A DNA stretch of 64,000 nt from Arthrobacter sp. OAP107 (GCF_040546765.1 NZ_JBEPOK010000001.1:310001-374000), one strand, 5' to 3'; counted from the first letter of the stretch, positions 1 through 9,376 are shown. A program made the numbers and translations. Notes: generated by a model from the sequence alone, not told the origin.

Positions 1-17
1 CCAAACGGGAAGAGGCC

Positions 18-41
18 CCCGCCGTCTCACGACACGGCGGG
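18..41. terminator. GC-rich hairpin near the inner edge of an IS21-type end
   Basis: CCCGCCGT (18-25) pairs with ACGGCGGG (34-41) around an 8-nt loop. It lies just inside the putative IS21-family right end, where the terminator of the transposition genes would be expected. No T-tract follows, so termination is an inference. Confidence 0.4.
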
Positions 42-69
42 ATAAGCGAACAATGCGGGCAAACCAAAC

Positions 70-172
70 GGCCATAACTGGGCAGAACTCATGGCCATAT
101 ATGGGCAGCCCCGGTGGCCATCAGCGGGCAATTCCATGGCCATCTACGGGCAGTTTTTCATGGCCGCTAACA
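70..172. mobile_element. Right end of an IS21-family element (multiple terminal repeats)
   Basis: Four copies of GGCCATNNNNGGGCA start at 70, 93, 116 and 138, and a partial copy (GGCCGCTAACA) starts at 162, giving a spacing of 22-24 bp. IS21-family ends carry several such repeats as IstA binding sites and finish in CA; here CA falls at 171-172. The istA/istB genes would lie to the left, outside the window. The family assignment rests on end architecture only. Confidence 0.55.
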
Positions 173-707
173 GTCGAGCTTTCCGAGCTGCTTACCGAGA
201 CGGTCTTGCTGGTGGGGCCGATGACCTCTTGGCACATATAGACGAGCGCCCCTTCGACTCCCCTTAATCCAGCGCCGATAATGTAGGTTCCGTCAAGCTG
301 CCTCGCCGGGCAGACTCGTGCTTGCTGATCACGCGGCCGGAGCGGGTGGTGACTCCAATCCGTCCATAGTTGGGTCAATTCAGGTTATCCACGGCTGAAA
401 ATGGGAGCCGCTGGGGTAGCTCCCGGGCAGCAGTAGCAGTGGGTAACCTAAGAGAATTGTCCCCGGCTATCGGCGCGGGCGGATGTGACTCGGTCAACCG
501 GATCGACTCCGATTGTTCCCAGGACCAGGCAGCGCTGTGTCAGGTTAGGGTGTAGCTCAATGAAACGGAAGGCGGCCGCACTGGCGAGTTCAATAGGGGT
601 TGCAGGGCGTCCGTATGGCAGCGGGACGTTATGTTCGTGCGAGTTCATGTTGCGCTATTGCCTTAGGCATCATTTTGTTTCTGGGGGTTGAAACAGGCCC
701 GGGTTGC
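173..707. other. Gene-poor stretch; possible minus-strand gene fragment cut by the IS end
   Basis: No convincing intact gene is present. Two short minus-strand open frames (448-648 and about 173-378) look weakly protein-like, for example DGTYIIGAGLRGVEGALVYM in the second. The second is open right up to the IS end at 172. They could be parts of one gene interrupted by the insertion and then frameshifted, but I recognise no family. Confidence 0.25.
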
Positions 708-1418
708 CTATGCTGAGCGTATGTCCGACAGGGACCGCCTTTGGCTACCGTCCGCGTCGAAGTTCCCCGGTTCAAGCCATGCCCGGAAAGCGTTGCCAAT
801 CTCGGGCCATTCGTAGTCAATGATGGAGTACCACGCAGTATCGCGGTTACGCCCTTTGTAGACCAACGCCTGGCGGAAGATGCCCTCGAAAGTGAAGCCG
901 AGTCGTTGTGCAGCTCTCCTGGACGGGCCGTTGAGACTGTCGCATTTCCACTCGTAGCGCCGGTAGCCGAGCCCTTCAAAGACGTAGGACATCAAGAGGA
1001 ATTGCGCTTCGGTGGCCAGCGGAGTTTGCTTGAGCCGGGGTGAGAATGTCACGTACCCAACTTCGATGACCCCGTTGGTGGGATCCTGACGCATTAGGGC
1101 GAGCGTACCTACCGCTTTACCGCTGTTGAGGTCGATCACTGCGAAGTGCATGGGGTCATCCGCTTTTATAGCGGCCGCTACGTACGTCAGATAGTCCTCT
1201 TTGCGATTGAACGGGCCGACCGGCATGTATGTCCAGTCCCTGTCGTCAGCAGCGAGAGAGTAGGCGGTATACAGGTCTTCCGCGTGCCGGTCTGCGCTCA
1301 GTGGCTCCAGGCGGCAAAATTGCCCTTCGATAGCGACACGTCCGGGTGCGGGACGCGTTTTCCAATCGGGCATGGGCTGACCGATTGGCTGCGCATATTC
1401 GTTCATTTGCGTAGACAT
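708..1418 (-). CDS. GNAT-family N-acetyltransferase (RimJ/RimL type)
   Basis: A protein of 236 aa. The ATG at 1418 is chosen because AGGAG sits about 6 nt upstream; a longer frame reaches 1547 without a better ribosome site. The middle contains the GNAT core: a beta strand ending in IEVGYVTFSP, an acetyl-CoA-binding turn modified to RLKQTPLATEA, then YRRYEWKCDSLNGPSRRAAQ and LGFTFEGIFRQ, as in Acetyltransf_3 enzymes that acetylate small molecules or protein N-termini. The substrate cannot be told. It stands alone between the IS end and a divergent MFS gene. Confidence 0.8.
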   Translation of the reverse strand: MSTQMNEYAQPIGQPMPDWKTRPAPGRVAIEGQFCRLEPLSADRHAEDLYTAYSLAADDRDWTYMPVGPFNRKEDYLTYVAAAIKADDPMHFAVIDLNSGKAVGTLALMRQDPTNGVIEVGYVTFSPRLKQTPLATEAQFLLMSYVFEGLGYRRYEWKCDSLNGPSRRAAQRLGFTFEGIFRQALVYKGRNRDTAWYSIIDYEWPEIGNAFRAWLEPGNFDADGSQRRSLSDIRSA

Positions 1419-1666
1419 GTTTCTCCTGATTCCTGACAACGGTGCTGTTGTATAAGCGAACCCCTTTTGACCGGAGCTGCATGGAGGGCCTTCCAGCAGT
1501 CGCCGTCGTTGGGACCATCGTCCTGGTGAGCTACTTGGCTCCCACATGGGTTTTACTAGGGTAAGTTGTCGGCAAAGTGAATGCTTAGCCAGAGCCTGCT
1601 CCCGTTGGCAATGGGAGCGGAGGGGGCGTGAAGGCTCCTGGTTCCCGAAGGAGATAAGAACGCACG

Positions 1667-2896
1667 ATGCCCGCTGCTCCTCGAAACGCGCCGGACCGCA
1701 CCGCCAGCATCGGCTTCGCCTTCATTGGCGTTCTGCTCATTGCCGTAAACCTTCGGGTGTCGTTTGTCAGCGTGGGGCCGGTCCTCGCGAACATCAGCAG
1801 CGACCTGGGCCTGTCCGGCGCAGCAGCAGGATTTCTCACAGGTCTTCCACTCGTTGCTTTCGCCGTGTTCTCACCCGTGGCGCCCCGTTTCGCTGCACGC
1901 CTGGGCTTGGACCGCACGCTGTGGGTGTCCCTGTTGATCCTCGCCTTGGGCATCGTGGCCCGATCCCTGCCCATGCCGGGCTTCATTTGGGCGGGCACAG
2001 CACTGATCGGCCTGGCTATCGCGTTTCTCAATGTCCTCGTCCCCTCGCTCGTGAAGCGTGACTTTCCAACGAGGGTCAGCCGGGTCACCGGAAGCTATAC
2101 GGCCACCCAGGCTGCCTTTGCATCAGTTGGGGCCGCCGTCGTGGTTCCCGTTGCGCAAACGTCCCCGGCAGGATGGCGGCTTGCGCTCGGAATCTGGGTG
2201 GGTCTGGCCCTCATCGCCATGGCCGTACTCATGCCTTGGCTGCGCCGGCACAGGACAGGCACCATGCGTGGCACCGCGACGGATACCTCCTACCGGTCGC
2301 CGTGGGCCTCAGCCTTGGGCTGGCAGGTGACGATCTTCATGGGACTGCAATCGATCGCCTTCTACGTCCTGATGGCATGGCTTCCAACCATCGAGCAGAG
2401 CCGCGGGGTGCCCGCCAGCACCGCTGGTATCCACCTCTCCGTTTTCCTGCTCATCAGCGTCTTTGCCAGCCTTGCCACAGGGGGCATCCTTCACCGGGGT
2501 TCGGACCAGCGGATCGTATCCTTCACGAGTGCTGCGCTCACGTTCCTAACGTTCCTGGGGCTCGCACTCGCGCCAGACCTCGTATTGCTGTGGGTCCTAC
2601 TGGGGGCAATCGGATGCGGGAGCCTCATTGTCATCGCCCTGTCTCTCTTCAGCCTCCGAACCGTGAACTACGCGCAGGCAGCGTCGCTATCAGGCATGGC
2701 GCAATCCGTAGGTTACGGACTGGGCGCAGCGGGCCCAGTCATTTTCGGTGGTCTTCGCGACCTGAGCGGAGACTGGGCACCTCCGCTGTTCCTCACCGCC
2801 GGCGTTATGGCGATCCTCGCCGTGACAGGCCTGCTCGCCGGACGGGACAAGGTAATCAGCAGCTCATCAGGATCTCATTCGGCTTCCCAAATCTGA
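1667..2896 (+). CDS. MFS transporter, CynX/NimT (cyanate/nitroimidazole) family
   Basis: A 409-aa inner-membrane protein with about 12 hydrophobic segments and no long loops. The N-terminal helix (IGFAFIGVLLIAVNLRVSFV), followed by SVGPVLANISSDLGLS and GFLTGLPLVAFAVFSPVAPR, is typical of the CynX/NimT group of the major facilitator superfamily. AAGGAG at 1648-1653 precedes the ATG by 13 nt. Family members export or import small anions or drugs; the substrate here is unknown. It is a single gene with no operon partner, divergent from the GNAT gene. Confidence 0.8.
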   Translation: MPAAPRNAPDRTASIGFAFIGVLLIAVNLRVSFVSVGPVLANISSDLGLSGAAAGFLTGLPLVAFAVFSPVAPRFAARLGLDRTLWVSLLILALGIVARSLPMPGFIWAGTALIGLAIAFLNVLVPSLVKRDFPTRVSRVTGSYTATQAAFASVGAAVVVPVAQTSPAGWRLALGIWVGLALIAMAVLMPWLRRHRTGTMRGTATDTSYRSPWASALGWQVTIFMGLQSIAFYVLMAWLPTIEQSRGVPASTAGIHLSVFLLISVFASLATGGILHRGSDQRIVSFTSAALTFLTFLGLALAPDLVLLWVLLGAIGCGSLIVIALSLFSLRTVNYAQAASLSGMAQSVGYGLGAAGPVIFGGLRDLSGDWAPPLFLTAGVMAILAVTGLLAGRDKVISSSSGSHSASQI

Positions 2897-3006
2897 AGTT
2901 GATTCGCTACCTATGGGACATTCTTGGCACGCAGCTGGTAGCCGTCCCCTTCGGTTCTAAAAAAAGCCGATAGGGCACTTTTCGTAAAGCTGGGACTGAG
3001 AGGGGC

Positions 3007-3396
3007 TTATTGGGGCGGCAAGTGAACATATCCCCAGAGGTCCTCCGACACCCTGAAAAGCCGTGCGCCAATCTCGTCAAGGTCTTTTGCGCCGTGGAAA
3101 GCGGCCTCCACCTGCGGTTGCTGTCCGGCGGCAGCGGGTCCGTTTTTTCGCCGACTATTGTAGAAAGCCATCTTGCCTTCGAACATGGAGTCTCCCACAG
3201 TCGCGTGCAGGATCTTATTGCGTTGCTCTAAGGCCGCTTTCGCTTCCGCAAGCAAGGCCAAGGCCTCCGCCCTGTCCTGGTCGCTGACAGTCTTTGATTC
3301 AGACACCAGTTTCTTTGCAAGCTGGATCATCGATGATGCGCTCATGTTGGCAGTAACGGCATAGCCAATTTCAAAGTCGCTGTTGATCAGCGGCAT
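3007..3396 (-). CDS. Hypothetical helical protein
   Basis: A 129-aa soluble protein of unrecognised family. Its first half is strongly helical and charged (SSMIQLAKKLVSESKTVSDQ, then DRAEALALLAEAKAALEQRN) and may form a coiled coil; the second half is mixed. Its start overlaps the last 26 bp of a helix-turn-helix gene remnant on the same strand in another frame, so the two may once have formed an operon or one gene that has since shifted frame. Confidence 0.5.
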   Translation of the reverse strand: MPLINSDFEIGYAVTANMSASSMIQLAKKLVSESKTVSDQDRAEALALLAEAKAALEQRNKILHATVGDSMFEGKMAFYNSRRKNGPAAAGQQPQVEAAFHGAKDLDEIGARLFRVSEDLWGYVHLPPQ

Positions 3397-3520
3397 GGGA
3401 GCTTGGCCCCAGCAAGAGGGCGATAAGGTCCGAAGCCCGAACAGGGATTAGTGCTTTTCCGTATTTGCGGTGGACAGCTTGTTTGCTCATGCCAAGGCGC
3501 AGCGCGCTGGCCTCCCATGA
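3371..3520 (-). pseudogene. Remnant of a helix-turn-helix protein (C-terminal 49 codons)
   Basis: Reading the minus strand from 3520 gives a frame preceded directly by TGA and ending in TGA at 3371. It encodes SWEASALRLGMSKQAVHRKY followed by GKALIPVR. This matches the actinobacterial pattern W-x-A-x-LG-x-SKQA-x-H-x-KYG, a DNA-binding HTH. With no start codon or N-terminal part it is a truncated or frameshifted remnant. It overlaps the start of the downstream hypothetical gene. Confidence 0.5.
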
Positions 3521-3657
3521 TCAGCTGGTATGCCGGGCCGTGGCGGACTAAAGACGACCGAAGCTGCCGACGCCCTCAGGCGCATCTGGGGTTAGAGTCT
3601 CAGAGAGCAGACCTAAGGTCGAAGCGGGGCGCCACGTTCCCCTCGGGGCCCACATTG

Positions 3658-4107
3658 TCAGGCGATGACCGTGATCCAGTCCCCGTCGATTGCGGCGGTG
3701 AGAGGCATGAGAGGGCGGCGCGCCGGCCCGGTGATGACGCTGCCGTCCGATCCCTTGAATGCGGAGCCGTGACAGGGACATTCGAAATTCATACCGGCAG
3801 GCGCCACCGCGCAACCGGCGTGTGTGCACGTTGCGTCATAAGCCACGACCGTACGGTCTTCAGGTCTGAAGACAACGACGGTCCTTCCATTGGCTTTCCC
3901 GGTGGCAGTGTCGCCTACGTTAACCTCGCTCAGCCTCCCGATCCGGAAGGGACGGCCGGGCGGCGCTGAAGCGCCGGGAGCCTCCGGGACGGTGGCGCTG
4001 CCCGCGGGTGAGACCGAGCAGGCGGACAGGGCCAGGGCGCCGCCCGCCGTAGTGGCAGCCGTACCGAGCAACAGACAACGTCTAGGCAGGGGTTTTCCGG
4101 ACTTCAT
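3658..4107 (-). CDS. Tat-exported Rieske [2Fe-2S] lipoprotein
   Basis: A protein of 149 aa. The N-terminus has a twin-arginine signal (LPRRCLLLG) followed by a lipobox-like LSAC, so it is likely exported folded and anchored by lipid. The two cluster-binding motifs are clear: CTHAGC and CPCHGS, giving two Cys and two His ligands. A Pro/Ala/Ser-rich linker separates signal and domain. The family includes arsenite oxidase small subunits and stand-alone Rieske proteins. No redox partner gene is adjacent, so its role in electron transfer is unassigned. Confidence 0.85.
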   Translation of the reverse strand: MKSGKPLPRRCLLLGTAATTAGGALALSACSVSPAGSATVPEAPGASAPPGRPFRIGRLSEVNVGDTATGKANGRTVVVFRPEDRTVVAYDATCTHAGCAVAPAGMNFECPCHGSAFKGSDGSVITGPARRPLMPLTAAIDGDWITVIA

Positions 4108-4298
4108 CGAGCTATCGTGTCATCTCCGCCAAAAGTTTGCTGCACCCCCTGAAAATTCTGCACGCTGAGGCGTGCGCCGGGTGAGGCAGGGGAGCGGAAC
4201 TCCGACCACCTCAACGCGTCGCTGGTGGCCAGGGTAACGGGATGCCGCCCCATGGTTCCCGGTAGGTTGGGGGCTTATAGACGAAAGGTGGGTCATCA

Positions 4299-5630
4299 AT
4301 GACAGAGCCCGCGTGGGTCCAGCATGCGATCTGGTGGCACGTGTATCCCCTGGGTTTCACGGGTGCGGAACCAGCCCTCACTGCCGGACAGCCGACGCTG
4401 CACCGGCTCCCCAAACTTCACGCCTGGCTTGACTACGCCGTGGAACTCGGGGCGTCGGGTCTGGCCCTCGGCCCGGTATTCGCCTCAGAAACGCATGGGT
4501 ATGACACCACGGATTATTTCCGCATCGATCCCCGGCTCGGCGATGACAAAGACTTTGACGAACTGATCGGGCAGGCGCAAGCGCGGGGACTGAAGGTTCT
4601 GCTCGACGGCGTTTTCAACCACGTCGGCCGCGGCTTCGGCCCATTCCAACAGGTGCTGGTCGAAGGCCCTGACGCACCCACTGCTGCATGGTTCCGGTTG
4701 ACCTGGCCGAAGACCGAATGGAAGCTAGGGAGCGAGCCCGACTATAAGGATTTCGAGGGACACCGTCACCTCGTCGCACTGAACCATGACGAACCCCAAG
4801 TGTCCGGGTTCGTTGCCGATGTGATGAAGCATTGGTTGGGGCGCGGAGCCGACGGCTGGCGTCTGGACGCCGCCTACGCCGTACCGCCAACCTTCTGGAA
4901 GGCAGTGCTGGACGATGTCCGCCGCGAGTACCCGCAGGCATACTTCGTGGGCGAGTTCATTCACGGCGACTATGCACGGGCAGTGGACGCAGGGGCATTG
5001 GACGCGGTCACCCAGTATGAATTGTGGAAGGCCATTTGGAGCTCCCTTAATGACGCCAACTTCTACGAACTCGCGGCCGCCCTGGAACGGCACAACGGCT
5101 TTCTTGAGACGTTTGCGCCTCTGACCTTCGTGGGTAACCATGACGTCACCCGCCTTGCCAGCAAGCTGAAGAACCCGGACCAGCTTCCGCTCGCGCTGGC
5201 GGTACTCCTGACCGTTGGCGGAACGCCGTCCATCTACTACGGCGACGAGCAGGCCTTCCGCGGCCTCAAGGAGGACCGGGCCGGGGGAGACGACGCGGTG
5301 CGGCCCGCATTCCCTGCCGGGCCCGCTGAGCTGGCGCGGGTCGGCCACCCGGTCTACCACCTTCACCAGGAACTGATCGGCCTGCGCCGCAGGCACCCGT
5401 GGCTGCACAACGCGCGCACGAAGGTGACGACACTCAGCAACGACCACCTCGTGTACGAGGCGAGCAGCGACGGCGCCGGCATCACGGTCGCCCTGAACCT
5501 GTCGGGCATGGCCGCGCAACTACCCGTGCCGTCATCGTCCCGCACCCTGCTCGCAGGCCGGGGAACAAGGATGCAGAACAGCAATGCAGCCAGCATCCCC
5601 GGCTACGGCTGGGCCGTGTTCGGGCCCTAG
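4299..5630 (+). CDS. GH13 alpha-amylase-family glycoside hydrolase
   Basis: A 443-aa cytoplasmic protein (no signal peptide). The four GH13 signature regions are present in order: DGVFNHVG (D103), DGWRLDAAY with nucleophile D190, FVGEF with acid/base E219, and FVGNHDVTR (H281, D282). Family members hydrolyse or transfer alpha-glucosidic bonds of maltodextrins. The protein is short and opens directly with IWWHVYPLGF, so it lacks an N-terminal carbohydrate-binding domain. AAAGGTGG at 4284-4291 is the likely ribosome site. Confidence 0.85.
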   Translation: MTEPAWVQHAIWWHVYPLGFTGAEPALTAGQPTLHRLPKLHAWLDYAVELGASGLALGPVFASETHGYDTTDYFRIDPRLGDDKDFDELIGQAQARGLKVLLDGVFNHVGRGFGPFQQVLVEGPDAPTAAWFRLTWPKTEWKLGSEPDYKDFEGHRHLVALNHDEPQVSGFVADVMKHWLGRGADGWRLDAAYAVPPTFWKAVLDDVRREYPQAYFVGEFIHGDYARAVDAGALDAVTQYELWKAIWSSLNDANFYELAAALERHNGFLETFAPLTFVGNHDVTRLASKLKNPDQLPLALAVLLTVGGTPSIYYGDEQAFRGLKEDRAGGDDAVRPAFPAGPAELARVGHPVYHLHQELIGLRRRHPWLHNARTKVTTLSNDHLVYEASSDGAGITVALNLSGMAAQLPVPSSSRTLLAGRGTRMQNSNAASIPGYGWAVFGP

Positions 5631-5826
5631 CCGTATCCGGCGGGGTTGTCCATTGGCTTCTTGGGGAATGATGCCGTCCTGGAGAACCTGAGGTTCAACC
5701 GGCGCCCATGGGAAAGCAATGACGCTGACAACCCGCGTGTTGTACCCGGAGCCAGGGCGGTAGTGTGAAGCGCATGGAGATGCGTCTGGAAGCTACGCAG
5801 CTGCACCGTAGCGAAGGCAGCCCCCA

Positions 5827-6207
5827 GTGACTGAACAGTCCCGTCTGGCCTACCACGCGGCTGCGAGGCTGTCACGGGCGGCACGGGACCTTATGCAGAA
5901 CGCCGATTTCCTGGACCGCCCCGCCGACAGCTACGCGATCCTGGGCAATGTCCTGGACACGATGCGTTCCCTCGAGGCGTCCCTGGCCCAGCTGGCAGAG
6001 TGGCACCGCGCAGCGGAGGCCGGCAGGCATTTCGACGGGGACCACGACGACAGCACCATAGGCATTATGACGACGGTCGAAGAGCTGGATCTTGCTGTAC
6101 AGCAGGCCGAGGGGCTGCAAGAGACTATCAGCCGGGCCTACGGCGCCAACGCCGTCGTCCGGTGGTTTGAAGAAGTGGACCCGTCGGACGAAGACGTCCA
6201 AGACTAA
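5827..6207 (+). CDS. Conserved hypothetical helical protein
   Basis: A 126-aa protein starting at GTG with GAAGG about 12 nt upstream. It is almost entirely helical and acidic at the C-terminus (EEVDPSDEDVQD), with no signal peptide or membrane segment. I do not recognise a family with a known job. It lies about 200 bp after the GH13 gene, too far to assume co-transcription. Confidence 0.55.
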   Translation: MTEQSRLAYHAAARLSRAARDLMQNADFLDRPADSYAILGNVLDTMRSLEASLAQLAEWHRAAEAGRHFDGDHDDSTIGIMTTVEELDLAVQQAEGLQETISRAYGANAVVRWFEEVDPSDEDVQD

Positions 6208-7024
6208 AGCCCTGCGGGCTACCGAGCGAATTGGAACCGGCCGTAGCGTCAGGCCATGCACGATTCTCGCCTCTATTGAGGGTCCAAGCAGCAAAATGCC
6301 GCCGGCAGCGGCTGAACCCAGCATGTCCACCGGAACCGGCGCGCCCGTACTGGAGGCTGTGAACAACTGCCTTCCGGACATCCACAGGAAACCAGAACGC
6401 CCGGGAGTGTCGACCGGCGCTCCGGCCACGAGGTCCGCCAGCCTGAGTGCCCACAGCCAGCGGCACGGAGACCGGGCGAAGCGTGCAGGCGGCAGCTGCC
6501 TCGAACCACGGCGGCTCTAAACTGCCGAGCCGATGGTGCGTAGGCCTGCTGTGGGATGGTTCCACTCCCAGGAAACCTGTCAGCATTTGCTGATGCTTCC
6601 TAAATTTTCAGGAGCTCGGCACGCCCCTTGCGCCCGTTCACTAACGGAGGAGGAACACCCCAGCTGAACTGCAGCCGGACCAGTTCTGGCGGCTGTTTCG
6701 GTCCCATTCCCAAACGCCGATAACCGCGGTTCCGACATGCTCAGCCCCGATTGCCGACGGAGAGGACTCGCTGGACCGCTGCCCCGGGTTGACAGAACGG
6801 CGGTTATCGGTGTCCGCGCTCTTGAGGCGAAAGTGGGCTCCCAGATGCCCAGATAGCTATTGGGCCATGGCCGCATCTGCGGTTGTTCAGCGACCTGTTC
6901 GGCAGATTCCTCGTGTCCCCGGGCGATTCCGGCGCTGGGCCTGCACCCCGGGCCTGGACCCGTCCCCGCTGTTCCCGAATGGGACAGCAGGGACGGCCCG
7001 GAGGTTGTTGCCAGAGCTTTTGTC
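6208..7024. other. 817-bp stretch without a recognisable gene
   Basis: Open frames here have no protein-like composition. The only structure noted is an imperfect inverted repeat: CGCCGATAACCGCGGTTC from 6715, answered by GAACGGCGGTTATCGGTG ending at 6812. The first arm contains the perfect palindrome AACCGCGGTT. It may be a recombination or operator relic. Confidence 0.4.
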
Positions 7025-7549
7025 TTAGAACGTCCAGGGCATGGCGTCGTGGTTGAAGTCGCGGAACGAGCCGAACTTTCCAGCGTTGAATGCCAGCCCA
7101 TCGCCGTCGCGGTCGCGGCACGCCATGACTTTGCCGAAGAACACCTGGTGGTCACCGATGTCGTACCGGTGGACCACTTTGCACTCTGCCTGAGACAGCG
7201 CACCAGTGATGACGGACAGGCCGCCCTCGGTGGTGTCGAACTCGCCGGCTTCAAAGCGTGCTCCGCCTCGCTGGGCGAACTGCCGGGCCACGGCTTCCTG
7301 CTTGGCACCGAGGATCGAGATCGCGAACTTCCCGCTGGCCAGCACCGCGTCGCCGGTGCGGGTGTTGAAGTTCAGCGAGATCATCAGGATCGGCGGGTCC
7401 AGGCTGATGGAGGTGAGTGAGTTGATGGTCATGCCGTACTGCTCGCCGCTGTGCTCCGTGGTTACCACCGCGACTCCGGTGAGGAACCTGCCCATCGTCC
7501 GGCGCATGGCCAATCCGTCGGGCTCAGTAAAGACTGCTGGAGTAGCCAT
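7025..7549 (-). CDS. Flavin reductase (HpaC-like) partner of the HpaB monooxygenase
   Basis: A protein of 174 aa, starting at the ATG 1 bp after the upstream cupin stop; an in-frame extension to 7654 lies within the cupin gene. The flavin reductase domain is recognisable: RRTMGRFLTGVAVVTT, then GMTINSLTSISLDPPILMIS and GKFAISIL, with the C-terminal GDHQVFFGKV. Such proteins reduce FAD or FMN with NAD(P)H and supply it to a two-component monooxygenase. Being last in the operon with the HpaB gene, it is the likely partner. Confidence 0.88.
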   Translation of the reverse strand: MATPAVFTEPDGLAMRRTMGRFLTGVAVVTTEHSGEQYGMTINSLTSISLDPPILMISLNFNTRTGDAVLASGKFAISILGAKQEAVARQFAQRGGARFEAGEFDTTEGGLSVITGALSQAECKVVHRYDIGDHQVFFGKVMACRDRDGDGLAFNAGKFGSFRDFNHDAMPWTF

Positions 7550-7550
7550 G

Positions 7551-7907
7551 TCAGTTCTTTCCGTCCTGGTAGTAGCGCACTTCGAACATCTTGGCTCCGC
7601 CTTCAGAAACCCACGGGCCGTGCTCCATGCCCGGCGGACGGGTTGCCCAGTCACCGGCGCGGAAGGTCCTGCCCAGGCGCTGGTCGGTGAAGGAGCCTTC
7701 GAAAATAAAGACCTCTTCCCAGAAGTCGTGGGTCAGCGCACCGTTGGGGGAGGTGTCGGTGCCCGGTTCGAACTTGAGGATCCGGGTGACGGAATCGTTC
7801 GAGTCGTCTCGGGCCAGGATGGCCTCGGAGAGACCCTCAATGTGCGGCACGCACGGCGCGAACTCCACCGACGAGGTGGGCGTGAATTCAAATTCCGGCT
7901 TGGCCAT
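7551..7907 (-). CDS. Cupin-domain protein (ChrR-like)
   Basis: A 118-aa single-domain cupin. Motifs are SPNGALTHDFWEEVFIFEG (His and Glu metal ligands) and FRAGDWATRPPGMEHGPW (second His), a pattern seen in anti-sigma ChrR-type cupins and small dioxygenases. Located between an oxygenase and its flavin reductase with 1-2 bp gaps, it may act on the hydroxylated intermediate or protect the pathway. No catalytic role can be claimed from sequence. Confidence 0.75.
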   Translation of the reverse strand: MAKPEFEFTPTSSVEFAPCVPHIEGLSEAILARDDSNDSVTRILKFEPGTDTSPNGALTHDFWEEVFIFEGSFTDQRLGRTFRAGDWATRPPGMEHGPWVSEGGAKMFEVRYYQDGKN

Positions 7908-7909
7908 GA

Positions 7910-9376
7910 CTAGTTCTCCTCCTTGCGTCCGTCAACGCCGTAGCTGGCCAGGAACTCGTCGAGCTCCGCGACCTGCGCTTCGTAGCCGTAATTCCGGTAG
8001 GTGTACACGCCCTTGACGACGAACGGGGCGCCGGCGTAGAAGAGTTCGTACTGCTGGTGGCGTCCGGCAAATTCGGAGCCGATGATGTCCCAGGCCAGCC
8101 GGAAGAGCTTGATGCGCTCCTCGCTCGATACGCCCGGTGAGGTGATGTAGCGTTCGACGTCGGCAGCGGTCACGGGGCTCTTCATGTCCACCACGCTGGA
8201 GGGCAGCTGCAGGACGCCGCCGCCGACCAGGTCACGCAGGATCGCAATGACTCGCGGGTACGTTTCGGACTGCAGGCCCATGACCCCGTAGAGGGCGCGC
8301 TTGCCCGGGACCAGCATTCCGGAGGAATCGGCCTCAGCCGTGTACTCTGCGGCGATTAGGGCGGACTCGACCGAGGCGACCAGCGCGGCGAGTTCGCCGA
8401 GCTTTTCCTGCACGCCGGGGATCCTGTCGGTGCCATTGACCTGGGTGATTTTGCGTGCGACCGCGGCGATGAATTGAAGTTTGGTGGTGAACCGGGTTTG
8501 GGCCTGCCAGTTGCCCAGGGCGTGGGCGCCGGTTTCGAAGAACTGGCGGCGCAGGGTCTCGACGTTGCGGTCGATGAAGATGCGGTCCCAGGGAACCAGG
8601 ACGTCTTCGAAGATGACCAGGGCGTCGGGTTCGTCGTAGTGGCTGGTCAGCGGGTAGTCGAATTCGCTGGTGGCTGCCGGGGCGAACGGGCGGCGGCACA
8701 GGAATTTGAGGCCTTCGGTGGCTGCGGGCAGCGCGAAGCTGATGGCGAAGTCAACATCATCGGGGCCGAGCGGCTTGATGCAGGTGACGAAGACTTCGTC
8801 GGCGATGGCGCCGCCGGTGGCGAGCATTTGCGAGCCGCGGACGATCAGGCCCTCATCGGTTTCCTTAACGACGCCGACCTGTAGGAAGTCGCCTTCCCAG
8901 CCGGACGCCGTCGTTGCCCGGGAGACCTGTGGCGGGATGATCGCGTAGGAAACGTAGAGGTTCTCGCGCAGGATCCGCTCGTAGTAGCGGCGGATGTTGC
9001 CGGAGAAGTCGCGCTCGGAGTTCTCGAAGACCTCGGCGTGTGCGCCGAAGGCGGCGAAGAAGGTGCCGACGTGGTCCGGGCTGCGGCCCACCCAGCCGTG
9101 GGTGTGCTTGGCCCAGCGCTCCACGGCCTGGCGGCGCAGCTTGAGTTCCTCCGCGGTGCGCGGGATGCTGAAAACGCGGTTGGCGGTGCCGTTGATTTCT
9201 TCACTGTGATACTGCATGCCGTTCGCGGGGTCTGCGGCGATGTCGAAGAGTTCGGCGATGGTGCGGATGACGTTGCCGAATGCGGGGTGTTCGGCGACGT
9301 TGTCGACGGCTTCCCCGTCAATCAGCACGGTGCGCCCGTCGTTGAGCGTCTTGATGTATTCGTCTCCGGTCCTCAT
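7910..9376 (-). CDS. HpaB-family FADH2-dependent monooxygenase
   Basis: A protein of 488 aa, the usual length for the 4-hydroxyphenylacetate 3-hydroxylase family. The start MRTGDEYIKTLNDGR is diagnostic for the family and AAAGGA lies 8 nt upstream, so the longer frame to 9451 is rejected. Other family features are RSPDHVGTFFAAF and HYDEPDALVIFEDVLVPWDR. The enzyme uses FADH2 from a separate reductase to hydroxylate aromatic or heteroaromatic rings. Its start overlaps the DUF2848 stop (ATGA), so the two are translationally coupled. The substrate is unknown. Confidence 0.85.
   Translation of the reverse strand: MRTGDEYIKTLNDGRTVLIDGEAVDNVAEHPAFGNVIRTIAELFDIAADPANGMQYHSEEINGTANRVFSIPRTAEELKLRRQAVERWAKHTHGWVGRSPDHVGTFFAAFGAHAEVFENSERDFSGNIRRYYERILRENLYVSYAIIPPQVSRATTASGWEGDFLQVGVVKETDEGLIVRGSQMLATGGAIADEVFVTCIKPLGPDDVDFAISFALPAATEGLKFLCRRPFAPAATSEFDYPLTSHYDEPDALVIFEDVLVPWDRIFIDRNVETLRRQFFETGAHALGNWQAQTRFTTKLQFIAAVARKITQVNGTDRIPGVQEKLGELAALVASVESALIAAEYTAEADSSGMLVPGKRALYGVMGLQSETYPRVIAILRDLVGGGVLQLPSSVVDMKSPVTAADVERYITSPGVSSEERIKLFRLAWDIIGSEFAGRHQQYELFYAGAPFVVKGVYTYRNYGYEAQVAELDEFLASYGVDGRKEEN

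Noticed and set aside
53..241. Short open frames inside the IS21-type terminal repeats
   Set aside because: They read through the repeat units and have no protein-like composition.
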